Of a stretch of DNA of 64,000 nucleotides, positions 37,072 to 46,661 are shown piece after piece; position 1 is the stretch's first letter, and the number at the start of each line of letters is the position of its first letter. Made by a program: the position numbers and the translations under genes. The notes beneath the pieces were generated by a model that saw only the letters and a program-made list of their open reading frames with translations, was not told where the DNA came from and ran no database searches. Origin of the DNA: Planctomycetales bacterium (GTDB taxonomy: Bacteria; Planctomycetota; Planctomycetia; Planctomycetales; Planctomycetaceae); the NCBI GenBank assembly GCA_028285345.1, contig JANQPT010000014.1, positions 186,001-250,000 of the forward strand, in the 5' to 3' direction.

Positions 37072-37614
37072 TTACTCTGTCGGCAACGGGGCCGATATTT
37101 CCAGCAAATCGACCGCGGGTTGGTGGTTACAGAAAATTGTAGCCATCCGGCCGTACGTGACATCCCCCGGAGCCGACTGAAAATACTTTTGCAGTTCTTC
37201 CCCCGGCGCAATGCGAAGAATCGCACCCAAATCGATGTGTCGCAGCACGTTATGCGTGATCAATACGCGGCCCATCGGCGTCCGCCCCTCTAGAATCTCC
37301 TCGCGTACGCGCTGCGTTACGTAGGCAAAGTTGAACCGCACAATTCCAAATTGGACTACGCTCTCCGTTCCCGATTTCAGGAGCAGGATCTTGCGGCTGT
37401 ACGTTTCGTCGTCCAGTCGCTGGTCAAGAATACGAACGTCGACGGGGGATTCGTGAAAATCCTCCATTGTCACCGTCATATGCTGGTCATGCACAAGCAA
37501 CCGTTTGTACGGTTCCGGCGTGAGCGCGGAGGGCACGTGTTCAGCGGAGGCAATCAACTTGTCGCCGCCAGGAAACAGCTCCGTGAGTGCGTTGAGTTCG
37601 TCTTGCGGGTTCAC
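37072..37614 (-). CDS. DUF98/chorismate pyruvate-lyase-like protein
   Basis: This 180-residue protein resembles the DUF98 family, which includes Rv2949c of Mycobacterium tuberculosis, an enzyme that turns chorismate into 4-hydroxybenzoate and pyruvate. Landmarks are [16 protein letters not shown] near 40-55, [23 protein letters not shown] near 73-95, and [16 protein letters not shown] near 102-117. It is cytoplasmic with no signal. The start appears to be GTG with no strong ribosome site. It is embedded between the radical SAM gene (61 bases) and the halogenase-like gene (5 bases) on the same strand, pointing to an aromatic-acid pathway. Confidence 0.75.
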   Translation of the reverse strand: MNPQDELNALTELFPGGDKLIASAEHVPSALTPEPYKRLLVHDQHMTVTMEDFHESPVDVRILDQRLDDETYSRKILLLKSGTESVVQFGIVRFNFAYVTQRVREEILEGRTPMGRVLITHNVLRHIDLGAILRIAPGEELQKYFQSAPGDVTYGRMATIFCNHQPAVDLLEISAPLPTE

Positions 37615-37675
37615 GTCAGTCTAATTCAACCAATCAATTGAGACCTGCTCGCGGCATTTCCTACTGGACGATGTA

Positions 37676-38986
37676 TCAGGTGTAACGTACTTCGCGATGT
37701 TCTTCTTCGAAATATTCCGGCAGCAGTGAATCGACCTGGAGCAGTCCGCGGCGGGTGAGCGTGACTTCGTCTCCCTCGATCTTCAAGTACCCCGCCGTCT
37801 GCTGCGCGGCGAGGGCGCCCGCAAACTCATCGAAAATGTCGACGCCGAATTTGTTCTGAAACGGTTCCCGGTGGATACGGCCCTCTTTGAGTTGCAGCAC
37901 GACCTCACGGATCAGCGTTTGGTGCGACGTGGGCGTCAGCGCGCGGTTGACCGGCAGCCGCCCGGAGTCACAAGCGTCGACGTAGTCGGTGAGCTGATCC
38001 AAGTTTTGATAGTGCACACCCTGCAGATGCCCGAATGATGCGACACCCGTTCCCAACAGGTCTGATCCGCGGAACAAATTGTCGCGATAGACAAAGTGGT
38101 CTGTCTCCAGATTCTTGACCAGTTCGTTCCCGCTGGAAATCTGGTACCCCGCCGCGCACAACGTGTTGAAAGCCTCGTCCACCCAGCGGCGCTTCGTCGC
38201 CCAGTCGGCGATCGGCGAGGCAATGCCGCTTTGCTGCATCTCTTTGGAGATGATCGTGTTGTAGGGCAGTTCCATCTGATAGATGGTGATATTGTCGGGC
38301 GACATTTCGCGGGCTTTCTCGACGCACTGCGCCCAATTGTCGTCCGTTTCACCGATCATGCCCGCGATCAGGTCGATGTTGACCTGCGGGAATCCCACAT
38401 CCTGGATCCAGTCATAAGCCCGCAGAATCTCCGGAGAGAGATGCGCCCGGCCGTTTTCTTTCAGAATCTCATCGTTGAAGTTCTCTACCCCCAACGACAC
38501 GCGCGTCACGCCGATGTCGCGCAGCGTCTTGACCTTGTCTAAACTGAGCGTCCCCGGTTCACACTCGAAGGTGACTTCGCGGGCCTCGTCCCAGGAAATC
38601 GAACGGTGCAGACGTTCGCGAAGGGATTGCAACTGCCGCGAACTCAAATAGGAGGGCGTCCCGCCGCCGAAATAGACAAAATGAAAGTTGCGGCCGGCGA
38701 TCGCGGGCTTCTCGCTCAGCAGTTCGACTTCTTTAATCAGTGCCTGAACGTAGTTCTCAATCGCCTTCGCGTTTTGGTCGGTATAGACGCGAAAGTAGCA
38801 GAATTTGCAGCGCTTGCGGCAAAAGGGAATGTGAATGTACAAACCCAGCGGGCTTTCGCGCCGCGGAGCGCGCTGCAGCGCTGCCAGAATTTCATCCACG
38901 TTCTCCCGCTTCCATTGTGAATAGGGCGGGTAGTTGCTGATGAAATAGCTGCCGATTTCGGTGGCGGAGGAAGATTCGCTGGACAT
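37676..38986 (-). CDS. HemN/HemW-like radical SAM enzyme
   Basis: This 436-residue protein has the radical SAM cluster motif C-x3-C-x2-C in [13 protein letters not shown] (near 55-65), the GGGTPS SAM-binding motif and a HemN C-terminal-like domain (about 360-430). The fourth Cys found in true HemN (C-x-C after the third Cys) is absent, as in HemW, HutW/ChuW and HemN-like C-methyltransferases or cyclopropanases. It is therefore unlikely to be coproporphyrinogen dehydrogenase. The context with a chorismate-lyase-like and a halogenase-like gene suggests carbon-centred radical chemistry, such as methylation or ring closure, on a natural product. This is inference. Confidence 0.85.
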   Translation of the reverse strand: MSSESSSATEIGSYFISNYPPYSQWKRENVDEILAALQRAPRRESPLGLYIHIPFCRKRCKFCYFRVYTDQNAKAIENYVQALIKEVELLSEKPAIAGRNFHFVYFGGGTPSYLSSRQLQSLRERLHRSISWDEAREVTFECEPGTLSLDKVKTLRDIGVTRVSLGVENFNDEILKENGRAHLSPEILRAYDWIQDVGFPQVNIDLIAGMIGETDDNWAQCVEKAREMSPDNITIYQMELPYNTIISKEMQQSGIASPIADWATKRRWVDEAFNTLCAAGYQISSGNELVKNLETDHFVYRDNLFRGSDLLGTGVASFGHLQGVHYQNLDQLTDYVDACDSGRLPVNRALTPTSHQTLIREVVLQLKEGRIHREPFQNKFGVDIFDEFAGALAAQQTAGYLKIEGDEVTLTRRGLLQVDSLLPEYFEEEHREVRYT

Positions 38987-39033
38987 GATTTATCGTTGGC
39001 GGCGGAGCCTGCCCCGCCGTCGTGAGGAGGAGT

Positions 39034-40218
39034 TTACTTGCCTCCGAAGCAATAGATTTTTCCTGACTCGGAACCAATCACCAATCGGCCCTCGGCGACC
39101 GCCGGCGAAGCGGTAAACGACCGTCCGTCGATGTGGCGAAACACCCGTTTCCCGTCGGCCAGGGTGACCCCGTAGAATTTCCCGTCCGCCGAGCCGAAGA
39201 AAACGCGATCTCCGGCGATCACGGGCGACCCGTCGACGGCGCCCTTGGTTGTGAACATCCAGCGCTCTTCGCCCGTTTTGCGATCTAGGCAATGCAGTCG
39301 TTTGTCTCCATTACCGACCACGACAAGTTCATCGGTCACTGCCGCGGATGAATGATACGGAAAATGCCGTCGTTCCGCCTTGTAGGTCCATTCAATCTTG
39401 TTCTGTTTCCAGTTGATTGCCATGAATTGGGCGTCGTGATTGCCGACGTACAGCATCTCTCCCATGATTGCGGGCGAGGCAATCACATAACTGCCAATTC
39501 GTAGTTGCAAGGCTTGGTTTTCTTCTCCCGTGTTAATGTCAATTACCCGCAATATCCCGTCGCAACCGGTGGAGAACGTGAAATTCTCGACGACCGCAAC
39601 CGAACAGTTGACCGGTTGCTCAGTGTGGATTTCCCAAACCCGCTCGCCGTCAGCGGTCTTGAAGCAATACAAGCTTCCGTCATGCGAGCCAACTAGCACG
39701 TGCGGTCCCACCACAGCGGCGCCGCCCACGATTTCACCCTGCGTCTCAACCTTCCACCGTAATTCTCCCGTTTCGCGATTGATCGCGTGAAACACTCCGT
39801 CTTCGTCGCCAATGTAAACGGAGTCTCCCGCGACGGTCGCCGCCGCGTTGAACCCGGGTGCGAATTCTTCCGGATCGTTCGATTCGATCGAACGGTACTT
39901 CCACAACAGCCGCCCATCCTTCAGATTGAAGCACAGGACGTTGCCGCCCAGCGTGCCGACATAGACCTTTCCCTTGACGATTGCCGCCGTTGCGGTCACT
40001 GGATCGTCCACTTTGTGTGCCCAGAGCAATTGCAGTTTGTCTGGAAATTTCGTGCCCGCCACACCCTGCTGCTGAAGCCCGTTGCGAAAGGAGGGCCAAC
40101 TGTCCTTGGGATTCTCCGTCGACTCCGCGCCGACGGCCCATCCGGCCAGCAGACAGAGGCAGGCGGCTGTGAGAATCAAACCGAATTTGCCTCGACTGCT
40201 AACAGTCACATTGCGCAT
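39034..40218 (-). CDS. Secreted PQQ-type beta-propeller protein (BamB-like repeats)
   Basis: This 394-residue exported protein has a signal peptide (about 1-30) and then seven or so repeats with the tryptophan-docking pattern. Examples are AIVKGKVYVGTLGG, DSVYIGDEDGVFHAI, PHVLVGSHDGSLYCF and RVFFGSADGKFYGV. These make a propeller of the PQQ or BamB kind. No quinoprotein active-site residues are apparent, so a structural or binding role is likely. Its start overlaps the Fe-alcohol dehydrogenase stop by 13 bases, and the radical SAM gene follows after 47 bases, so it seems part of the same operon. Confidence 0.85.
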   Translation of the reverse strand: MRNVTVSSRGKFGLILTAACLCLLAGWAVGAESTENPKDSWPSFRNGLQQQGVAGTKFPDKLQLLWAHKVDDPVTATAAIVKGKVYVGTLGGNVLCFNLKDGRLLWKYRSIESNDPEEFAPGFNAAATVAGDSVYIGDEDGVFHAINRETGELRWKVETQGEIVGGAAVVGPHVLVGSHDGSLYCFKTADGERVWEIHTEQPVNCSVAVVENFTFSTGCDGILRVIDINTGEENQALQLRIGSYVIASPAIMGEMLYVGNHDAQFMAINWKQNKIEWTYKAERRHFPYHSSAAVTDELVVVGNGDKRLHCLDRKTGEERWMFTTKGAVDGSPVIAGDRVFFGSADGKFYGVTLADGKRVFRHIDGRSFTASPAVAEGRLVIGSESGKIYCFGGK

Positions 40219-41420
40219 TCGTAGATCTCCTGCAAACTTCCCACATCGACCGGCCGGGGATTAAACGTTCCCGTCCACTGCTGCGCCGCTTCCGCGGCCA
40301 ATTCCACCAACGAGTCCGCCCGGACTCCAAGCGGCTCCAGGTGGGTCGGTTGCCCGCTGGCGGACATCAGCGAACTGATTTCGCCGGCCAGTAATTCTGC
40401 GGCACGGGGATCGTCTTCGCCGCACAACCCCGCATCGGCGGCCAACTCTCCGTAGAGTTGGCCAGCGACAGCTGAATTATACCGAATCACATGCGGCAGC
40501 ATGACCCCAACCGCGATTCCGTGAGTGATTCCGTAGTGTGCGGTCAGCGGATTGGCGCACGCGTGTGCGGCGCCGAGCATCGAGTTTTCAATCGCCGCGC
40601 CGGCCAAGTGCGCCCCCCACTGCATCTTGCCTCGGGCATGGATGTCCGCAGGGTCTTGCAGCACGCGTCGAAACGATTGGGCGATCAACTGCCACGACTG
40701 GCGACTGAAGAGTTGCGAGATCGGATTACGTCGGAGCGTGACGTACGACTCCAGGGCATGGCTGGCCGCGTCGATTCCCGTGGCGGCGGTCACCGATGTC
40801 GGCATGCTAACGGTCAGCTCCGGATCAAGCAGCGCGACCTCGCACGCCGCCTTGGGATCCCCGCACGCCATTTTCGCGTGAGTTTTTGCGTCGGCAATCA
40901 GCGCGAACGACTGCGCTTCGCTGCCCGTGCCTGATGTCGTCGGCACGGCGATCATCGGCAGCATCGGCCGCGTCGCCTTGCCGACGCCCCAATAATCGGC
41001 CATCTTGCCGCCGTTTGTGTAGAGAAAATTGACGCCCTTGGCACAGTCCAAACTGCTGCCGCCTCCCAATCCGACAATCAGATCGACCTTTGCGTCCCGC
41101 GCAACGGCCAAAGCGCGGTCGACATCGTCGGTGGTCGGGTTCGGATTCACGTCCGTAAACAGCGTCACTTCCGCCCCCGTCTCCCGCAGCGAGTCGAGCC
41201 CGTGCTGCGCGTGGCCGGCCTGTTGCAAGCCGTGATCGGAGACCAAAAAGATGCGACGTCCGCCCAGTTCAGCGGCCAGTTCTCCCAGCCGCGCGAGCGA
41301 ACCCGCGCCGAAAACGACCCGCGTTCGCGGAACGAAATCGAACGCCGGCAATTGCCCGTTGTAGGACTCCGGGGGGGCTGACGCTGGTGTTGACGATACG
41401 TTTTGAGAAGTTTCTGGCAT
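40206..41420 (-). CDS. Iron-dependent (group III) alcohol dehydrogenase
   Basis: This 404-residue enzyme has the NAD-binding GGGSS motif near 119-123 and the four metal ligands expected of Fe-ADHs: D217, H221, H286 and H300, in GIDAASHALES, GAAHACAN and GITHGIAVG. The family oxidises alcohols or reduces aldehydes; the substrate is unknown. I chose ATG 41420, which gives the usual N-terminus; in-frame starts further upstream add Pro- and Arg-rich sequence. It is the first gene of a possible five-gene unit with a propeller, a radical SAM, a chorismate-lyase-like and a halogenase-like gene. Confidence 0.9.
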   Translation of the reverse strand: MPETSQNVSSTPASAPPESYNGQLPAFDFVPRTRVVFGAGSLARLGELAAELGGRRIFLVSDHGLQQAGHAQHGLDSLRETGAEVTLFTDVNPNPTTDDVDRALAVARDAKVDLIVGLGGGSSLDCAKGVNFLYTNGGKMADYWGVGKATRPMLPMIAVPTTSGTGSEAQSFALIADAKTHAKMACGDPKAACEVALLDPELTVSMPTSVTAATGIDAASHALESYVTLRRNPISQLFSRQSWQLIAQSFRRVLQDPADIHARGKMQWGAHLAGAAIENSMLGAAHACANPLTAHYGITHGIAVGVMLPHVIRYNSAVAGQLYGELAADAGLCGEDDPRAAELLAGEISSLMSASGQPTHLEPLGVRADSLVELAAEAAQQWTGTFNPRPVDVGSLQEIYECAM

Positions 41421-41796
41421 GGATCGTCGTCTGAGCTTATTCAGTCCTCCAACCGTTAGCATCCGCGCCGGTTCGATGGCTGTTTCAAAGACCGATGACG
41501 CGCGATGCGGGGTGGTTGGAAATCTCTCTTCGGGTCGACTCGGTGGGATCGTGCCCAAAAGTCCTTGTACCGCAAACGGTTACAGCGGACAACATCTTGT
41601 TGCAACTCCGAAGAACCGTCACGATTGCGCGATGACACGATGAAAAGGCGGGCAGGACGACGTCCTGGGGTCGGAAACTATGGCCGCCGAAACTTGTGCT
41701 CAATTGTACGCGACCTCAGTCTGGAAGTCACCCCCGGCGCCAAGAGAGTGACTGGTGCGGGTGCACGACGCACTATGTGCGGCTGGAACCATTTCT

Positions 41797-41940
41797 GTAG
41801 GGTCCGCTGTGCGGACCATTGAGTTGATGGGAAAACGACCCAATTGGCAGCTTGCCTTTCGAACAAAAACAAATCACAAGACTGTGAAGTTTTCATTCGA
41901 GATGCGAGTCTTCGGTCCTGGTCCGCACAGCGGACCCTAC
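41797..41940. repeat. REPIN-like element, 144 bp with perfect 22-bp inverted ends
   Basis: The arms 41797-41818 and 41919-41940 are perfect reverse complements, and each contains the hairpin GTCCGC-tgt-GCGGAC (or mirror). The 100 bases between are AT-richer than the surroundings. The layout matches the elements at 15563 and 20891 but the sequence is unrelated. Confidence 0.8.
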
Positions 41941-41990
41941 GCCAAATAAATTGTCAAATCGCGTTGTGCACCCGACTGGCGCCCTCAACG

Positions 41991-42024
41991 AAAACAAGCC
42001 GGCAACCTCGCGGCGCCGGCTTGT
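41991..42024 (-). terminator. Intrinsic terminator of the 42049-43764 gene
   Basis: ACAAGCCGGC (41994-42003) pairs with GCCGGCTTGT (42015-42024). Read on the minus strand it ends in TTTT. It lies 25 bases past the stop of the propeller gene. Confidence 0.75.
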
Positions 42025-42048
42025 CATTTGGTCGGATCGGCATCGTGC

Positions 42049-43764
42049 CTATTTCTTGTCGGCAGATATGGCGTACAACTTGCTCTTGTTGCTGATATAG
42101 AGCACATTGTTGGCCACAATTGGCGTGCTGTAAACGGAGTCCTCCATGTTGATCACTCCCAGCATGGGAACCATTTCTCCGTCTTCTTCTTTCATGGCTT
42201 TTTCGGGATCGGCGGTCAGCGGAAAGATCGAAATGTCGCCGTCCGCGTCGCCGACATAGACCCGGTCCTCAACAATCAGCGGCGATCCCCACGCCTCGCT
42301 CAACATGTCAAACGTCCAATGCACTTTGCCCGTCTTGGCGTCGAGGCAATGAAACAGACCGCTGAAGTCGGAGATAAACGCCAAGTCGTTCTTAATGGCG
42401 ACCGTTCCGCAAGAGCGGTGCATCTCTTCCATGAAATCTTCAATTTCGCCGTCGCCGTTCCAATCGAACCGGCTGTAGTGCCAGACTGCGGCGGAGTTAT
42501 TATTCGCAATTGCGCGCTGGTTTTTTGCCTCATCGACCGCGAGCAGCCGCTCGTGCGGGATGACCTTGCCTTGAGCATCGATGGCGAGTTCCTCACTCAC
42601 GTCGCCCCGTTTGTTGGGGTCGATGCACCACAAGTGGCCCTCCCCTTCGCCGTGTTCGGGATCCTGCCCGACCGCGACATAAACCAAGCCGTCATAGACC
42701 ACCGGTGTCGCGATGATATTATTGCGTGTGCCGCGGCCGCCGAGTTCCCACTTCGACTGCTTGGGATTGCAGTCAAACTTCCAGAGCAGTTTGGGATTGC
42801 CCTGGCCGTCCCCCTTGGGATCAAAGCTGTACAGCCAGCCGTCGCCGCCGGCAAACAGTGCTTGCGGCTGGCCACCCAAGACGGCGTACGTCGGAGACGA
42901 CCATTGCCCGTGCAGAATGTTCGTTCCCGGCGACTTGTCGGTCCACAACACCTTGCCGGTGTTGCGATCCATCGCCATAAAGCTGGGGGCGTCGGGCGAG
43001 GGCAGGTTGATGTGCGTCTCGTCCAGACCGTTGGACGTGTTCACCAACAGGATGTCCCCCGCGCAGGTTACCGAACAACTGCACATGTTGTGCTGGGAGA
43101 CTTCCTGTTCCCCCATCATGTCGTACTTCCAAATCACGTCCGCTTCATTTTTGTTTTCATTCGGTTCGTCCGTGTAGGGACCGTCGTTTTCGCCGTCATG
43201 AAAGCCCTCGGGATCCAGGCAGACGACTTCGCCCCGGCTGGTGACGAACCACAACCGATTGCCGTCGACGTAGGGGGCACAACAGATTCCCTGCAGCGGC
43301 CAGTCGTGGACCCGGCCGGTGGGAAGCTTTTCACTCGAGTGTTGCCACAAAAACTTGCCCGTTTCCTCGTCAAAGCAAAGCAGGCAGCCCAAATCGACCC
43401 GACCCGGATAGCGTTTCAAGTGCCCCGCCGCGTTATTTGTGCCGACAAAGACACGGCCATTCGCCACGACGGCGTTTCCGTAAGTCTGCGAACCGAGGTT
43501 CGCCACCCATTTGATGTTGTCGCCGCTGGCGACGTCCCACTTGATGGGGATGTTCTTACCCTGCGGTGTGTTGTTGCGAAACGAACTTCCGCCCCACTGC
43601 GGCCAATCACCCGGCCGGACTTCAATCTTGGAAATCTCCTGTAGGGTTTCCTTGACGGGATCGTACCTTGGCTTCAACTCTTCCGACGTGACCGGGGCGG
43701 TGGTTGCCGCCAGCACCGCCAATATCGAGAACCCCACGAGCGACTGTTGCAGGTTCAACTTCAT
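42049..43764 (-). CDS. Secreted PQQ-type beta-propeller protein
   Basis: This 571-residue exported protein has a signal peptide (about 1-27), then GDWPQWGGSSFRNNTP, the usual entry of planctomycete PQQ-repeat proteins. Blades repeat with VYVGDADGDISIF, LAFISDFSGLFHCLD, VYVAVGQD and VFVGTNN patterns. A Cys-rich part (MCSCSVTC near 195) may form disulfides. Enzymatic activity is not evident. It is 60 bases downstream of a second, larger propeller gene on the same strand, so the two are probably co-transcribed and end at the terminator at 41991. Confidence 0.85.
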   Translation of the reverse strand: MKLNLQQSLVGFSILAVLAATTAPVTSEELKPRYDPVKETLQEISKIEVRPGDWPQWGGSSFRNNTPQGKNIPIKWDVASGDNIKWVANLGSQTYGNAVVANGRVFVGTNNAAGHLKRYPGRVDLGCLLCFDEETGKFLWQHSSEKLPTGRVHDWPLQGICCAPYVDGNRLWFVTSRGEVVCLDPEGFHDGENDGPYTDEPNENKNEADVIWKYDMMGEQEVSQHNMCSCSVTCAGDILLVNTSNGLDETHINLPSPDAPSFMAMDRNTGKVLWTDKSPGTNILHGQWSSPTYAVLGGQPQALFAGGDGWLYSFDPKGDGQGNPKLLWKFDCNPKQSKWELGGRGTRNNIIATPVVYDGLVYVAVGQDPEHGEGEGHLWCIDPNKRGDVSEELAIDAQGKVIPHERLLAVDEAKNQRAIANNNSAAVWHYSRFDWNGDGEIEDFMEEMHRSCGTVAIKNDLAFISDFSGLFHCLDAKTGKVHWTFDMLSEAWGSPLIVEDRVYVGDADGDISIFPLTADPEKAMKEEDGEMVPMLGVINMEDSVYSTPIVANNVLYISNKSKLYAISADKK

Positions 43765-43824
43765 CTTTCGGTACCTCTTGATTTTCCAGTGATTCGGATC
43801 TCGAAACTCGCGACGTTCTCGCCG

Positions 43825-46404
43825 TTATGAGCGATTCCGCGTGATCTGGACGTTGTCGATAAACACTTCCGCATCTTTTGCGTTGCCGTACAGACCGGGA
43901 CTTCCAATGACGTTGGGAGCGATATCGGTCGCCTCAATCATCCACTCTTCCGGTTCGGGTTCGCCCCGCTTCCAGACTTTGCCACGCAACACGGCCTTAT
44001 CGCCTTCGACGGCGGTTCGCATTTTGAGGGTGTACCACACGTTTGGTTCCCAGGCAAAGGGAATCGATTGCGCCATCCGCAATTGCGGAGGCCAGGTGCG
44101 GATCTGCAGTTGTTGATGCTCGCCCATCAGGTCGAGCGTATACCGCTGGCCGATCAAACCGATGTCCGGCAGTTTCCCGTTCTTACGGACACCCATGACA
44201 TCCGCCTGAATCGTGTAGTCGTCAAAATCGATATGCCCCATCCACGATTGGCTGCGGGCCCCCTTGGGAATCGTCGTGATTTTGACCATCACTCCGTTTC
44301 CATCGATCTGACGCGAACCGCGTTGAATTGTCAGCTCGACAATCTTCTCCTCGCCCACAACCGGATCCGGCGAGGCGATGGGCTTCTCCAAAAAATTCCA
44401 CGATTGGATGACCTTCTCGTCGGTCAAAAGTTGCAGCGCCGGTCCCAGCCGCTCTTCTGCGTCCGCCATATTTCGGACCGCGTCTTTGCCGTCGAGCAAA
44501 TCTAGAAACCGGAGCAACGCCGACCAAGTTCGCCGCGGATTGTCATCGACATATTTCACGGTCGAGCGTCCACTGTTGATGAAACCGCTCATCACATAGA
44601 TATAGAGCTGCGCGGCCAGCGGGTTCTGTTGCTCCAACTTCTTAAGCAGGTCAAAGTCGAGGACGATATTTCGATAGCGAGCGCCCACCCAGGTAATCGG
44701 GACTTGGCCGTCCTCGAAATCGAACTTCCAGGGAAACGGCGGCACGACGCGAATGCGAGCGGTTCCCTCCAGCCCGTCCGCTTTCGCGGTCACGGTGACC
44801 GCAGAATGAGCAGCGTCGCCGGCCGCTTCGTACTTGCCATCGGCGCTGATTGTGCCGGGCCCGTCGATGTGATATTCGGCGTTGGTGAGCTTCAAGAACT
44901 GCCCGCGGTCGTTGTACAGCCGAGCTTGGAACTGCAGCTTTTGCCCCGGCTTCAACAGTGCCTCGACGGGAACAACCTGCAATTGGGCCGGCTTGTCGGT
45001 CGGGGATTTGGGAGTGATCTTCCGCTTGGGGATCGGGTCAGCGGCCGGCTCATGGCCCTTTCGGCCCAGGCAATACAGTCCCCCCGTCATGGGCAGATAG
45101 ATGCGGCCGTGCGAGACAATCGGCGATCCATGCGCTTCCATCCGGCCCGGCAATCGCGTCTCGTGAACCTTTTGGAGCTTGTCGCCGTCGAGTTTGAGAA
45201 TGCTGCATTTCCCCGATCGGCCGGTCACGTAGATCTTGCCATCAGCATAGAGCGGGCTGCTGCGATGGTTGCTGCGGCCCACTTTTCGTTTGCTCAGACG
45301 CTTTCCAGTTTCGGGGTCGACGACGAAGATCGTGCCCCGATCGTCAACCACCAACAGTTTTCCATCAACCATAATCGGCGAACTCTTACCCGCCATCACC
45401 CGTTCGTGACGCCACAGTTCGTGGGACTTTGTGACGTCGCCGCTGCCGTTGCCGTCGATCGCGAACAGTGAGCCCATATAGGTTCCGGTCAGATTCTCTT
45501 CACTGTGTCCGCTGTAGACGCGACCGTCGACGACCAGCGGACTGACGTTCAGGCCGCGGCGCGAAACGTTGTAGGTCCACAGTTTCTTGCCGGTCTGCGG
45601 CTGAAAGGCGTGCACGCCGCCGTCGCCCGAGCCGAAGACCAGCGCCTCCTGGCCGTTGAGCTCTGCCAAAACGGGGCTGCTGTACGTCGTGTCGTAAGGC
45701 AGCAGCCGCGTTCCGGTGAACCAAACCGGCTGTCCGTTGCGCTTATCGAAGGCGATGAAGCGGTGCGCCGGTTTTGCCATGTCGCCCCAGCCGATGATGA
45801 TCGCGCTAATAATCACGAGGTCTTCATGCACGATCGGAAAATTGGTCCGCCCGCCGTAAGTGCTGAGCAAACCATATTCTTCGCTGAGCGAATGCGACCA
45901 GATCGTTTCGCCGGTCTCTCCATCGATGCATTGGAAATATCCGCAAACACCCAGCGCGTACACATGTCCGGTGGCCGGGTCGCCGACGAGCGACGACCAA
46001 CTAACACGCGTGTCGGGCACGTCGGAGAGGTAGACGTTAAACGAATTCTCCCAGATGTCCTCTCCCGTCGCGGCGTCGAGGCAAACGACCTTTTCGCCCT
46101 CTTCTGCTGTGCCGGGATTGCTGCGGACCATCATGTACAACTTGCCCCGCATCACAATCGGCGTGGAGCGTGAACCGAGGTCTTTGCGAACCCAGAGCAC
46201 GTTTTCGCCTTTGCCTTTGGGCGACCAGCTGTCAATCAACCCGGTCTCGCGCGAGATGCCGTTGTATTCCGGTCCGCGCCAGTGCGGCCAATCGAGCGGA
46301 TCGGTTTTCGCTTCGTCCGCGGCCGCGACCTGTGCGAAGCCTGAAGTTATTGCGGCCAGTAATGCTGTCACAACAAGCAAGCAGTCAAGAGAGTGGCGTC
46401 TCAT
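43825..46404 (-). CDS. Large secreted PQQ-type propeller with C-terminal extension
   Basis: This 859-residue exported protein begins with a signal peptide (about 1-28) and DPLDWPHWRGPEYNGIS. An eight-bladed PQQ-like propeller (about 40-430) follows, with blades such as GKIYVTGRSGKCSILKL and GRIYLPMTGGLYCLG. The second half (about 450-859) has an Ig-like or bacterial-surface stretch (AEYHIDGPGTISADG) and a terminal domain with a jelly-roll, laminin-G-like feel. It may bind ligand at the cell surface. I chose ATG 46404, which gives a proper signal peptide. Confidence 0.82.
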   Translation of the reverse strand: MRRHSLDCLLVVTALLAAITSGFAQVAAADEAKTDPLDWPHWRGPEYNGISRETGLIDSWSPKGKGENVLWVRKDLGSRSTPIVMRGKLYMMVRSNPGTAEEGEKVVCLDAATGEDIWENSFNVYLSDVPDTRVSWSSLVGDPATGHVYALGVCGYFQCIDGETGETIWSHSLSEEYGLLSTYGGRTNFPIVHEDLVIISAIIIGWGDMAKPAHRFIAFDKRNGQPVWFTGTRLLPYDTTYSSPVLAELNGQEALVFGSGDGGVHAFQPQTGKKLWTYNVSRRGLNVSPLVVDGRVYSGHSEENLTGTYMGSLFAIDGNGSGDVTKSHELWRHERVMAGKSSPIMVDGKLLVVDDRGTIFVVDPETGKRLSKRKVGRSNHRSSPLYADGKIYVTGRSGKCSILKLDGDKLQKVHETRLPGRMEAHGSPIVSHGRIYLPMTGGLYCLGRKGHEPAADPIPKRKITPKSPTDKPAQLQVVPVEALLKPGQKLQFQARLYNDRGQFLKLTNAEYHIDGPGTISADGKYEAAGDAAHSAVTVTAKADGLEGTARIRVVPPFPWKFDFEDGQVPITWVGARYRNIVLDFDLLKKLEQQNPLAAQLYIYVMSGFINSGRSTVKYVDDNPRRTWSALLRFLDLLDGKDAVRNMADAEERLGPALQLLTDEKVIQSWNFLEKPIASPDPVVGEEKIVELTIQRGSRQIDGNGVMVKITTIPKGARSQSWMGHIDFDDYTIQADVMGVRKNGKLPDIGLIGQRYTLDLMGEHQQLQIRTWPPQLRMAQSIPFAWEPNVWYTLKMRTAVEGDKAVLRGKVWKRGEPEPEEWMIEATDIAPNVIGSPGLYGNAKDAEVFIDNVQITRNRS

Positions 46405-46593
46405 GGCGATCTCGCGATTCGTGTTGGGTGTCGGGCGCGTGGGAAGAAGCTCAGGAGGGCAGGCGGTGGATGGAGCGGCCGGTCTAGGGAAATCTGCCGC
46501 TTCCCTCAAAAATACAGAATGCGGTCGGCAGCGACAACCGGCCCACTTGCCAATAGTAACAGTTCTCGGGCCCTCGGCTAGTGACGCGCATCG

Positions 46594-46631
46594 AAAATAG
46601 CCCGGGAAGCGTGGAGAACTCCCGGGCTATT
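46594..46631 (-). terminator. Intrinsic terminator of the small lipoprotein gene
   Basis: AATAGCCCGGGA (46596-46607) pairs with TCCCGGGCTATT (46620-46631) over a 12-bp stem. On the minus strand it is followed by TTTT when read past the stem. It lies about 30 bases past the stop at 46662. Confidence 0.65.
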
Positions 46632-46661
46632 GATTAGGTACTTGCGGCCGGCGCGGATGCC

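Larger units (their letters stand above)
41421..42048. other. Gene-free intergenic region
   Basis: These 628 bases hold a REPIN-like element (41797-41940) and a terminator (41991-42024). The first 375 bases should contain the promoter of the alcohol dehydrogenase operon, but I could not pick one out. No small gene is convincing. Confidence 0.6.

Noticed and set aside
37676-38986. HemN (oxygen-independent coproporphyrinogen III dehydrogenase)
   Set aside because: The extra Cys after the third cluster Cys is missing and there are no heme genes nearby.
42028-43644. Plus-strand frame of 538 codons
   Set aside because: Antisense to the PQQ-type propeller gene, whose blade repeats and signal peptide are convincing.
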